Assembly (NCBI RefSeq): GCF_036867415.1
Contig: NZ_JBAJHU010000011.1
Location: forward strand, 52,718-116,717
Direction: 5' to 3'
DNA length: 64,000 nucleotides
Source: Rossellomorea sp036867415
GTDB taxonomy: Bacteria > Bacillota > Bacilli > Bacillales > Bacillaceae_B
Positions 14,883 to 22,484 of this stretch are shown here, one piece after another. The notes below the pieces were generated by a model. It did no database searches. It was not told where the DNA came from and saw only the letters and a list, made by a program, of their open reading frames with translations. The translations under genes and the position numbers were made by a program. The stretch's first letter is position 1, and every line of letters begins with the position of its first letter.

Positions 14883-15593
14883 TTACTCCTGTTCAGGATT
14901 TCGCAAGTAATAACCGACTCCTCTACGTGTTACGATCCAAGTAGGGTGGCTGGGATTATCCTCGATCTTCTCACGCAGACGTCTTACCGTTACGTCCACC
15001 GTACGGACATCCCCATAATAATCATAGCCCCACACCGTTTGTAGAAGGTGTTCACGGGTCATTACCTGTCCGATATGTTTCGCCAGGTAATGAAGCAGTT
15101 CGAACTCACGGTGGGTCAGTTCGATCGTTTCCCCGCGCTTTGACACGACATACGCATCAGGATGGATCGTCAAAGAACCAACCGTGATTTCATTATTTTC
15201 ATCCTCTGCATTCGCCTGGGCAGCTGCCGCCTGGTGGCGTCTCAGGTTCGCTTTCACCCTCGCAATCAATTCACGCGTACTGAAAGGCTTCGTCACATAA
15301 TCATCCGCGCCAAGCTCAAGACCCAGCACCTTATCAATTTCAGAGTCTTTTGCCGTTAGCATGATGATCGGCATCTCATACTTCTTTCGGATTTCCCGGC
15401 ATACTTCCATCCCGTCACGATTCGGAAGCATAATATCAAGAAGGACCAAGTCCGGCTTTACTTCCTCTGCCATTTTCACAGCCTCATCGCCATCATACGC
15501 ACAATGGACCTCATAGCCCTCTTTCTTCAGATTAAATTGTAAAATATCCGCAATCGGCTTTTCATCGTCAACAACTAGAATCTTTTTATCCAT
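14883..15593 (-). CDS. walR: WalR essential response regulator
   Basis: OmpR-type response regulator partnered with WalK. The receiver domain has the acidic pocket D9-D10, phosphoacceptor D53 (LVLLDIMLPNRDG), T-A (MLTAKDSE) and K (VTKPFSTREL). The C-terminal winged helix ends in DVRTVDVTVRRLREKIEDNP and GVGYYL. Length 236 is usual. It is the first gene of the walRKHIJ operon, with GGAGATC upstream and a 348-base leader holding its promoter. Confidence 0.98.
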   Translation of the reverse strand: MDKKILVVDDEKPIADILQFNLKKEGYEVHCAYDGDEAVKMAEEVKPDLVLLDIMLPNRDGMEVCREIRKKYEMPIIMLTAKDSEIDKVLGLELGADDYVTKPFSTRELIARVKANLRRHQAAAAQANAEDENNEITVGSLTIHPDAYVVSKRGETIELTHREFELLHYLAKHIGQVMTREHLLQTVWGYDYYGDVRTVDVTVRRLREKIEDNPSHPTWIVTRRGVGYYLRNPEQE

Positions 15594-15884
15594 ATCAATT
15601 GATCTCCTTTGACAATTAAATTCGGTCTTGAAGTTTTTTCCTTAGTATAGGGTTCTTCCTTTAAATTTATCACTTTCTGCAACTTAATTCATCTTTTACT
15701 CTATCATACCTTGATTTCATGTCCATTTTCCCAAAACTTCTTCGAATTTAAGGTTTTACCGGTGGTCTGGAGTGATTATAAATGAAATCTTTCATTTATA
15801 TTGTTGATTACCGCGACTCCAATCAACTGGTAGAATCATCAGGAATACGCTTAACCTGCTTAACACGGCCGGCCCATATATAAC
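15594..15884. other. walR upstream region
   Basis: Leftward promoter region of the wal operon. An inverted repeat near 15780-15830 (GGAGTGATTATAAATGAAA...) is imperfect. I see no open frame with a ribosome binding site and cannot place the promoter with confidence. Confidence 0.4.
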
Positions 15885-15922
15885 AAAGGGGACTGACAAC
15901 GATAATGCTGGTGTCAGTCCCG
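15885..15922 (-). terminator. Terminator of the M23 peptidase gene
   Basis: Stem GGGACTGACA/TGTCAGTCCC with a 13-base loop, followed on the minus strand by CTTTGTT; it begins 20 bases after the peptidase stop codon. Confidence 0.75.
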
Positions 15923-15941
15923 TATTGGTTGTTCTTTAATT

Positions 15942-17408
15942 TTATAGTACATCCAGCGGGTTGATGAGTGACCCGTTTTTGTATACTTCGATGTGCAGGT
16001 GAACGCCGGTTGATTCTCCGGTCATTCCCATGATTCCAATCTTTTCGCCTCTTCCGATCGTTTGACCGGCTGAGACTGAAATGGAATCAAGGTGAGCATA
16101 AATCGTTTTGTAGCCGTTTTGATGATCGATCACGACTTTATTGCCGTAGCCGCCGTCGTCCCAGCCTGCAGAAACGACAACCCCGTTATCGACGGATTTG
16201 ATCGTCTTGTCACTTGGACGGGCAATATCGATCCCTTTGTGCACTTTGCCCCAGCGAGGGCCCTGGTTGGAAGAAATATATCCTCCGTTTGTCGGCCATG
16301 CAAAGCTGCCCGATCCGCGTGAAGGAGTTTCTTTCGTTCCTTTGATGACGATATATTTAACAGGTTTTTTCAGTTCCTTTTCTTCCGTCACATTCTTGTC
16401 GGTCTGAGACCCGTTTACTTCTGTTGAAATGAAGGTAACGGAAGTCTCCCCGTCTTCGCCTTCCTGTTTCACTTTCGTATCGCCTTTGTTCATTGAAGAA
16501 TCTTCAACCACTTCTTTATCGTAAGCGATTTTCTCGATCTCATTGACTTCTTTTTTCACAACCGTATGAACAAACGGCTTATTTACAGTTACTTTCAGTT
16601 CTGAACCAATTTTCAAAGCTCCATCTTCATCCAGTCCAGGGTTAAGCTTTAAAAGCTCGGCAGTCGTCAACTTATGTTTTTCAGCGATCGAACCAAGAAC
16701 GTCGCCTTCTTCGACTTTATACTTCTTCTCTTCCAGACTTCCTTTAAGCAGAAGATTGACAGCCTCGTCTGAAGAAAGGATTTCTTTTGGATCTACCTGT
16801 GCTTTTTCAGCATCCACATTTTCTTTGAATGAAACGTCCAGTAAACGTGTTTCATTTTCCTTTAAAGCGGGTAGAGAAGAATGAGAGTCCTTTTTGCGTG
16901 CTTCCAAGTCTTTCAATTCATCTTCAGATACATATTTTAACTTGATTTTCTTTAACGTTTCGTCAGCAGTCTGTTTATCTTTTACATAAGCTACTGCCTT
17001 GTTATCGACAACCAATGCATAAGCATTCGCTTCAACTGCCATTGAATTCGTGATAATATTTAATACTTCCTGATTCTTTGTTTTTGCCGTAAAAACATTC
17101 TCAGGTATGTAGGTAATGTCGTTATTCCAGGTCACTTGATAGTCTGCATACTTCTTTTCCGCATCCTCAAGCTTCTCTTCAAGCATGTTCTTCACTTCAT
17201 CCTGATTGGTCACTGCCCCTACATATTCACTGTTTACATAAACATGATAAATGGTTTGCAGCTCTTTATCTGATGAATCCTCTGCAGAAACAGATGAAAA
17301 TGTCAGGGTTGAAAGTGCAAGTGCTGTGATCGCTGCCTTCTTCATTAACTGAGAAGAGCGACTCTTATATTTTTCTAAATTGGGTAATAAGCGTTCTCCA
17401 AACTTCAT
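15942..17408 (-). CDS. Cell-wall M23 metalloendopeptidase with LysM and G5 domains
   Basis: A secreted or anchored peptidoglycan endopeptidase. After a cytoplasmic start (22 residues) there is a hydrophobic segment (KKAAITALALSTLTFSSVSA) ending in a signal-peptidase-like AxA. A long helical N-terminal region is followed by LysM (YKVEEGDVLGSIAEKHKLTT, NPGLD), a G5 domain (about 285-370) and M23 with zinc ligands H390, D394 (HKGID) and H470-x-H472 (HLHIE). The ATG follows ACAGGAGG. It lies between the wal operon and the tRNA cluster; given that WalR controls such hydrolases, regulation by WalR is plausible but no WalR box was identified. Confidence 0.92.
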   Translation of the reverse strand: MKFGERLLPNLEKYKSRSSQLMKKAAITALALSTLTFSSVSAEDSSDKELQTIYHVYVNSEYVGAVTNQDEVKNMLEEKLEDAEKKYADYQVTWNNDITYIPENVFTAKTKNQEVLNIITNSMAVEANAYALVVDNKAVAYVKDKQTADETLKKIKLKYVSEDELKDLEARKKDSHSSLPALKENETRLLDVSFKENVDAEKAQVDPKEILSSDEAVNLLLKGSLEEKKYKVEEGDVLGSIAEKHKLTTAELLKLNPGLDEDGALKIGSELKVTVNKPFVHTVVKKEVNEIEKIAYDKEVVEDSSMNKGDTKVKQEGEDGETSVTFISTEVNGSQTDKNVTEEKELKKPVKYIVIKGTKETPSRGSGSFAWPTNGGYISSNQGPRWGKVHKGIDIARPSDKTIKSVDNGVVVSAGWDDGGYGNKVVIDHQNGYKTIYAHLDSISVSAGQTIGRGEKIGIMGMTGESTGVHLHIEVYKNGSLINPLDVL

Positions 17409-17716
17409 TGTCTTGCCTCCTGTAAACTAAAAAGCAAAAATCACTGTGTTGGTCGTTCATTATGCCTAATTTTAGTAAATATTCTTGTAAATTTGTACTT
17501 TACTAATTTACCATAATTCGACGAAATACGGGGAAAAGTATCATGATTGTAATAAAACTGTATAATTACCAGCATATCAAATGTACCATTCTGATGAATT
17601 TTGCGTGAAAACCCTTACTATACCTAGGGATATTGGCGCAGAGGGGAAATATTCTTTTCGAAGGAAAAAGTGGAATTTTGTAGATTTTTGTTACATTACT
17701 GTTACAAACCCATAAT
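17409..17716. other. Upstream region of the M23 peptidase gene
   Basis: Long leader between the peptidase gene and the tRNA terminator. It is AT-rich with TATAAT-like hexamers in both directions; no gene is evident. A specific promoter could not be assigned. Confidence 0.4.
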
Positions 17717-17757
17717 AAAAAAGTACTACGAGAGTCAAAGTCATCGCAGTACTTTTT
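17717..17757 (-). terminator. tRNA cluster terminator
   Basis: Stem AAAAAGTACT/AGTACTTTTT, six bases beyond the 3' end of tRNA-Phe; symmetrical T-runs allow both directions. Confidence 0.8.
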
Positions 17758-17762
17758 GTAGA

Positions 17763-17835
17763 TGGCTCAGGACGGAATCGAACCGCCGACACATGGATTT
17801 TCAGTCCATTGCTCTACCAACTGAGCTACTGAGCC
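17763..17835 (-). tRNA. tRNA-Phe (GAA)
   Basis: Complete cloverleaf: acceptor GGCTCAG/CTGAGCC, D arm AGCTCAGTTGGTAGAGC, anticodon loop CTGAAAA (GAA), T arm GGCGGTTCGATTCCGTC, discriminator A. The CCA end is not encoded. Last gene of a leftward cluster Lys-Glu-Asp-Phe, the order of the trnY cluster of B. subtilis. Confidence 0.97.
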
Positions 17836-17957
17836 ATAATAAAATATTCGTTCCTAATTTGAGAATCCGATTGTCCATCGTCCAGCTCTCAGGAGGATTA
17901 TTCAAGTTGCTGCTCGGGCTGTACGCTGATGATTACTCGGATGAAGATTATTCATCG

Positions 17958-17983
17958 TGCTCTACCAACTGAGCTACTGAGCC
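17958..17983 (-). pseudogene. Truncated tRNA-Phe remnant (5' 26 nt)
   Basis: These 26 bases are identical to positions 1-26 of the neighbouring tRNA-Phe (acceptor strand and D arm, GGCTCAGTAGCTCAG...). The sequence then changes abruptly at the start of the anticodon stem to unrelated DNA, so the anticodon, T arm and 3' acceptor are missing. It lies between tRNA-Asp and the intact tRNA-Phe. Confidence 0.85.
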
Positions 17984-18026
17984 GTGTATGTATCGCTTTA
18001 GATGCGGGACATGAATGAAAATAAAA

Positions 18027-18103
18027 TGGCGGTCCGGACGGGACTCGAACCCGCGACCTCCTGCGTGACAGGCAGGCATTCTAACCAACTGAACTACCGG
18101 ACC
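18027..18103 (-). tRNA. tRNA-Asp (GTC)
   Basis: Acceptor GGTCCGG/CCGGACC, D arm with AGTTCAGTTGGTTAGAAT, anticodon loop CTGTCAC (GTC), T loop GGTTCGAGTCC, discriminator G and encoded CCA. Confidence 0.97.
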
Positions 18104-18238
18104 AAAGTTTTTCGTTGATAGCGAAATAACTATCAATGGATTGCTTTGCAAAATAACAATCATTCACTTATCTTAGTAATCTATTATCAAGCAACCAATT
18201 AAATTACCAAACAATGAATCTAGTAAAAAGTAAAGATA

Positions 18239-18310
18239 TGACCCGTACGGGATTCGAACCCGTGTTACCGCCGTGAAAGGGCGGTGTCTTAACCGCTTGA
18301 CCAACGGGCC
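18239..18310 (-). tRNA. tRNA-Glu (TTC)
   Basis: 5' end GGCCCGTTGGTCAAGCGGTT, anticodon loop CTTTCAC (TTC), T loop GGTTCGAATCCCG, discriminator A; CCA not encoded. The acceptor contains the usual G-C to G-T variation of this tRNA. Confidence 0.96.
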
Positions 18311-18348
18311 ATGCATGATGATAGATATTTTGCTTCCGCAAAAATCTT

Positions 18349-18424
18349 TGGTGAGCCATGAAGGACTCGAACCTTCGACCCTCTGATTAAAAGTCAGATG
18401 CTCTACCAACTGAGCTAATGGCTC
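18349..18424 (-). tRNA. tRNA-Lys (TTT)
   Basis: Acceptor GAGCCAT/ATGGCTC, D arm TAGCTCAGTTGGTAGAGC, anticodon loop CTTTTAA (TTT), T loop GGTTCGAGTCC, discriminator A and encoded CCA. First gene of the leftward cluster. Confidence 0.97.
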
Positions 18425-18571
18425 ACAATATATATCAACACGAAAGTTTCGCGACGGCTTTCGTGACAACGAAATTAATATTATCACGTAAGGAGGGTGG
18501 GGGCAATAGTTTTTTGTTGAATTTTGTTGAAAATTATTTTTGGGGGGGAGAAAAGTGTTTTAAGACACTTT

Positions 18572-18605
18572 AAAAGCCATCAATTCTTTTTGAACTGATG
18601 GCTTT
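18572..18605 (-). terminator. Terminator of the NERD gene
   Basis: Stem AAAGCCATCA/TGATGGCTTT just beyond the stop codon; a second small hairpin AAAGTGT/ACACTTT follows at about 18552-18572. Confidence 0.75.
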
Positions 18606-18612
18606 GTTATGA

Positions 18613-19569
18613 TTATTTTGAGAGAGTGTACACCCTCCCCTTGTTCTCACCTTCCATAGAGGAAGAAACTGACTTGAGGATCCGGGTTGCCAGTGATGAG
18701 CAGGTAATTTCCAAGAATTCTTTTAGTTGATTACTGGTTATCACGCTCCCAAAGAGCAATTGATAGTCTTGTACGGCTGCCAAATGGGCATCTTTAGATT
18801 TATAAGTGCATTGACTGCAGTACCAGTAACTATGAATTCTCTGGAGGGGAAGATGATTGCAAACTTCACAAATCACTCCCTTTAATACATCCCCTCTGGA
18901 AAGTTGATACTGTTCTATTATTGAGTGATCTAAAGGCGTATCATACTTCATGAGAATTCGTATGATCTTTTTGATTTCTTTTTGAGTCAATACATCCATT
19001 TTTTTTTGATCTTGAAGGTCAGAAATCTTTGAATGCAGGGTGTGACTTTTGATTACAATATTTTTTGTGGATTTGTCATTTGATTTGATGACGGTTTGAG
19101 GATTACTGAAAACAACGAAGCCTTGCACAGGGAGTTGCGCGAGATTATTACGTTTCAACCATTTATTCAGTTGGCTTTTTTGCCGCTGCAGCTGTGTGAT
19201 TGGATCTGGATAAGCTTTTTCCTGGCCATTTTTTATTTGGATGATCTGATTAAAATCTCGATCAAACTCAATGATTCCGGCCAAGTATTTTATTTCTAAA
19301 ATACACACTAGTCTTTTCGTTAAGATAAGTGTATCCATTTGGAAAAAGTGTTCGCCGTCAAATAATCGAATATCATGAAAAATATAGTATTCTTCATCCG
19401 GAAGAAAACTCAGATAGTATTCAATTGATTTTTCACCTTTGTATCCTGCCAGATACCTCGCTAAATCATCCTTGATAAATGAATGTTTGTTGTGATGGGG
19501 AGGAACTCTGGGGGAAAGTGCTTGTAACTTTAGGATAACAGGGGGAATTTGTTTTGCTTTTACGATCAT
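18613..19569 (-). CDS. NERD domain protein with C-terminal zinc finger (318 aa)
   Basis: Residues about 35-150 form a NERD (nuclease-related) domain: GYKGEKSIEYYL, then YIFHDIRL, QMDTLILTKR and CILEIKYLAG carry the D and ExK of the restriction-like core. The C-terminal part has a zinc-ribbon pattern C-x2-C (CEVCNH) and C-x2-C (CSQC). NERD proteins are thought to act on DNA, but most are uncharacterised. It stands alone with its own terminator, upstream of an A/T-rich repeat array. Confidence 0.8.
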   Translation of the reverse strand: MIVKAKQIPPVILKLQALSPRVPPHHNKHSFIKDDLARYLAGYKGEKSIEYYLSFLPDEEYYIFHDIRLFDGEHFFQMDTLILTKRLVCILEIKYLAGIIEFDRDFNQIIQIKNGQEKAYPDPITQLQRQKSQLNKWLKRNNLAQLPVQGFVVFSNPQTVIKSNDKSTKNIVIKSHTLHSKISDLQDQKKMDVLTQKEIKKIIRILMKYDTPLDHSIIEQYQLSRGDVLKGVICEVCNHLPLQRIHSYWYCSQCTYKSKDAHLAAVQDYQLLFGSVITSNQLKEFLEITCSSLATRILKSVSSSMEGENKGRVYTLSK

Positions 19570-19679
19570 TTCATCAATCCAATCTAGTTTTGTTTAGTAG
19601 TTATTCGATATGAAAGGTCAGAAATCCTTCTTTTGACTGGATTTTTGATTGGTAAAGGGGGTATTACTGGGTCGGGAAT

Positions 19680-19797
19680 TATTATATTATCAAAAACAGA
19701 CAACTTATTATCAAAAATCAGGATATTTTATCAAAAACAACACTTTTATTATCAAATATAGAAATATATTATCAAAATCTGAAATTTGTCATTTTCA
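19680..19797. repeat. Array 1: 20-21-bp periodic TTATCAAAA repeats
   Basis: TATCAAAA occurs at 19688, 19709, 19729, 19750 and 19770, spacing 21, 20, 21, 20, ending in a weaker copy near 19790. On the minus strand the unit reads TTTTTGATAATAA. It fills much of the 343-base gap (19570-19912) upstream of the NERD gene and downstream of the DUF350 gene; no gene is seen in that gap. Confidence 0.8.
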
Positions 19798-19912
19798 ATA
19801 CCCACCCCCGCATTATTCAGAATCCTCAAAAAAGTGTTCCCTCCCCCCATACAAAAAAACCACAACCCAGCTCCGCTCTCACACAGAACCAGGCTGCAGC
19901 CCGAACAAACAC

Positions 19913-20326
19913 CTAATAAGTCAAACTGGCCGCAACAATCAGCCCGACCACGATCGAAACGGAAAATAAACTGAAGCCGATGGCCACGTTGCCTTCTTCC
20001 ACTTTCTTGGCGAGATTCGTCTTCGGCGTTAATACATATTCAATGATCCAGTAAGCGATGACCTGGGTGGCGATTCCGATCAAGCCCCACACGAATGCAT
20101 CTAACAGACTCACACTGTTGGACCACACAGTATAAATGACGATTGCGAGTCCGATGGCTTTTCCCCACAGCTTCAAAGCGACGGCGATGTTGCCTTCGCG
20201 GATGAGTGTGGCTTCTGAGAATTTTGTGGTGAATGCGAATACGATGACGCCGAGGATCATGAGCCCCAGGCCGGTGCCGACGTGGGCCAGAAAGCTGATA
20301 AGTGCTTCACTTGTAATGAGTTGCAT
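19913..20326 (-). CDS. DUF350 (YjfL-like) membrane protein
   Basis: 137 residues with four predicted membrane helices arranged as two repeats (FLAHVGTGLGLMILGVIVFA, AIGLAIVIYTVW, LIGIATQVIAYWIIEYVL, GFSLFSVSIVVGLIVAASL) and the conserved REGNIAVALK and EEGNVAIGFS motifs of DUF350. In E. coli the homologue YjfL is in the yjfIJKLMC cluster. It is 15 bases downstream of the ATP-grasp gene and preceded by AGGAGAG. The role is unknown; I infer a membrane component of the neighbouring peptide-ligase system. Confidence 0.88.
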   Translation of the reverse strand: MQLITSEALISFLAHVGTGLGLMILGVIVFAFTTKFSEATLIREGNIAVALKLWGKAIGLAIVIYTVWSNSVSLLDAFVWGLIGIATQVIAYWIIEYVLTPKTNLAKKVEEGNVAIGFSLFSVSIVVGLIVAASLTY

Positions 20327-20341
20327 AGGTTTCTCTCCTTT

Positions 20342-21601
20342 TTAATCTTCCGCAATTCCTATCGGAAGGAAGTATGATTCGTTATCTGTAATGGCATTTC
20401 CCGCACGGTACCCGATCGCGGCCGGCAAGCCGTTTATGACGAAGCTGCCGATCATCAGGCTTGCTGGTTTCGGACCTTCATCGGTACGGATGTCCGCCCG
20501 CGGGAGCTCGATGAACTCTTGATAGACGGGCAATGTTTCTTTATAGGTCTCCTTCGCATCCTTCATCACGACCCTGCCGGAGGCTTCGATCACGCAGACG
20601 GTGTCCCCTTCACGGCCGAACGCCGGTTTCTGGACATAGGTTGACCCGCGTTCCTCGAATACGTCCGCATCTAAATAAGTCGGTAAAAAGAAAGCAGAAA
20701 TCCATTCGTGCTCTTCCTCTGTATAAAATGCACTCCCCGATTCATGCAGCCCCCAAATCAAGGCCTGCACCCCTTTGGACTGGAGCAAAAATGCAGAAGG
20801 CGGGTTCAAAATCGCGAGCTTCTTCTCCAACACAAGTCCGATCAAATCCAAGCCGACTTTTTCACCTGTTTCAGGTTCCATGTCATCTACCAGATGCTCG
20901 ATGGGATATGTCGGGCGGTACAGAACATCGATCCGCTCCCCTGAGGGAGTATAGACGCCTGCTTCACTCCCCGTCCGGACCTGAAGTTGATCGAGACTGA
21001 CAAATTCAGAATGAACACCCGCTAATGACTGCAGATACCTGGTCGTCAAATAATCTTCTTCGTGGTCACTGTGCGAGGAAAAGACGATCTTTGGCGAGCC
21101 GTCCCGCTCCAATGCACGCCAGGAAGCAAGCAGTGCACGCCGCAGTTCGAGTCCCAGCTGTTCTTCAAAACCGGCATTTGGATCTGCACAGGAAAAGCAG
21201 TCACATACTTTTCCGTTCACCAAGAACAGCTCCTTGAGAAACGTCGGCGTATCACTGTTGAACTCCAGTAATTTCACCTTATCGCCGCGGACGACGAAAT
21301 CAAACCGGCCGATGATGCATTCCTGAGGGATCGATTTGAATCGTATGTAGGAAAGTGATTCCTCGGGAAATCCCAATTCCAGAAGCGAGTCGTCACTGAG
21401 CTCCCGGAGCAGGTCGGCCGTTTTCCGGTACACTTTATAGACTTTGTCGGACGCATCACGGACCGTTTCAATAAAGGCGGTCGATTCTTTTTTTACATCT
21501 AAGAGGGCGTATTCCATTCCATACAGGTCATGCCAGAAATCCGGTATCTCTCCATAAAAGGCGCTTCTCTTCTCACGGTGGACTGTATCCATATCAGCCA
21601 C
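20342..21601 (-). CDS. Glutathionylspermidine-synthase-like ATP-grasp ligase (YjfC family)
   Basis: A 419-residue amidoligase of the GSP_synth family. Recognisable segments are GRFDFVVRGDKVKLLEFNSD near 120 and the ATP-grasp end around VQKPAFGREGDTVCVIE and YQEFIELP, followed by GSFVINGLPAAIGYRAG. Such enzymes form amide bonds using ATP; the E. coli relative YjfC has an undefined substrate. A GTG start overlaps the lipoprotein gene stop by eight bases; an ATG three codons later is the alternative. It is in an operon with a YjfK-like-position gene, a lipoprotein and DUF350, next to a K+ channel gene. Confidence 0.88.
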   Translation of the reverse strand: MADMDTVHREKRSAFYGEIPDFWHDLYGMEYALLDVKKESTAFIETVRDASDKVYKVYRKTADLLRELSDDSLLELGFPEESLSYIRFKSIPQECIIGRFDFVVRGDKVKLLEFNSDTPTFLKELFLVNGKVCDCFSCADPNAGFEEQLGLELRRALLASWRALERDGSPKIVFSSHSDHEEDYLTTRYLQSLAGVHSEFVSLDQLQVRTGSEAGVYTPSGERIDVLYRPTYPIEHLVDDMEPETGEKVGLDLIGLVLEKKLAILNPPSAFLLQSKGVQALIWGLHESGSAFYTEEEHEWISAFFLPTYLDADVFEERGSTYVQKPAFGREGDTVCVIEASGRVVMKDAKETYKETLPVYQEFIELPRADIRTDEGPKPASLMIGSFVINGLPAAIGYRAGNAITDNESYFLPIGIAED

Positions 21602-21902
21602 CGAATCCGCCTTTCGATCCGCTTCCCAGCCCTGATTTATAGGATTTCGAATACGATTTATAGCTTGAGTGGTTTCTCAGGTTTGATTTGTTTTTAAACA
21701 TCCTGCCGGCGAACCAGAAATATCCGAAGTGGGAAGAACGGCTGTCGTCGCAGTAGTAGGTGCCGCTTTCTTCGTCCCAGTCCCAGTCATCGCAGTCTGT
21801 GTCCGTCGGTTCCGGCGGGAGATCCTGATTGCCGCAGCCCGTGACGGAAATGGCCATGACGGATGCGACGACTCCTGCCATCATTTTTTTCGTTTTGCTC
21901 AT
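21594..21902 (-). CDS. Small lipoprotein of the YjfC cluster (102 aa)
   Basis: An N-terminal signal with a lipobox (AISVTGC, cysteine 23) is followed by a D/W/Y/C-rich segment (PTDTDCDDWDWDEESGTYYC) and a Ser/Gly/Lys-rich C-terminus ending SKGGFGG. This organisation is that of a Bacillus family encoded beside YjfC-like ligases and sometimes misnamed aminotransferase YhxA; it also recalls the DUF1190 protein YjfM. The glycine-rich tail could be a substrate of the ligase, which is inference. It overlaps the neighbouring genes on both sides. Confidence 0.75.
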   Translation of the reverse strand: MSKTKKMMAGVVASVMAISVTGCGNQDLPPEPTDTDCDDWDWDEESGTYYCDDSRSSHFGYFWFAGRMFKNKSNLRNHSSYKSYSKSYKSGLGSGSKGGFGG

Positions 21903-22366
21903 TTTGCTTCCTCCTCCAGTTTTTCTCCTGTTGCTTTGACATATAAGATGTAAACGGATCGGTCTTCATCGATTTCAGCTGAGTCCCGTTCATACTCTGC
22001 ACCATCAATATAGGTATATACTGAACCGATCATACTTAAAACATCCAGATGATCTTCATATTTTTCCTGCTTCAAAATCGGGTGGTTCCCGCGCGAATCC
22101 AGATCACGGATTTCGAGCATCAAGCCCTGGGGCGGAAACAACGGGTCCGTGACAGGCTCTTCTTCATAGATTTCTACATAAATAAGAAAGAGGTTCCCTT
22201 CTATGGCGGATGAAATCTGTTTATAGGTGACGCCGTCTTTGACGAAGAACTCACATTCCCGGCGGGCAAGAATCTGTTCGAGTTCGATATCCGGATAATG
22301 AAAGATCGGTTCGAAGCCATTCAAGCCTTTTAACAGTCGGTATTCCAACAGGGGTCTTGTCATCAT
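21899..22366 (-). CDS. Hypothetical protein of the YjfC cluster (155 aa)
   Basis: First gene of the leftward cluster, with AAAGGAG before a double ATG. It begins MMTRPLLEYRLLKGLNGFEP and has alternating beta strands, e.g. FFVKDGVTYKQISSAIEGN and VYILYVKATGEK. By position it corresponds to E. coli yjfK (DUF2491), which is similar in placement, but I cannot confirm homology from sequence. It overlaps the lipoprotein start by four bases. Confidence 0.65.
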   Translation of the reverse strand: MMTRPLLEYRLLKGLNGFEPIFHYPDIELEQILARRECEFFVKDGVTYKQISSAIEGNLFLIYVEIYEEEPVTDPLFPPQGLMLEIRDLDSRGNHPILKQEKYEDHLDVLSMIGSVYTYIDGAEYERDSAEIDEDRSVYILYVKATGEKLEEEAK

Positions 22367-22484
22367 TACTCTCCTTTGTTTGCTGCTTTGTCTTTTAACT
22401 ATACGAATGATAAAAGGAATAGTTTCATTTTCAACTCGGTTATTGGTATTATTAACCTATGATTTCTTTGTGAGGAGCGGTTGC

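Noticed and set aside
17948..18163. 71-codon frame across tRNA-Asp and the tRNA remnant
   Set aside because: It is the translation of tRNA sequences (GSVAQLVEH, VVQLVRMPACHAGG are typical tRNA translations).
19649..19969. 106-codon frame over array 1
   Set aside because: Translation of periodic TTATCAAAA DNA, low complexity and without ribosome site.
20533..21271. Several plus-strand frames within the ATP-grasp gene
   Set aside because: Arg/Pro/Ser-rich shadow frames without ribosome sites, opposite to a well-supported gene.
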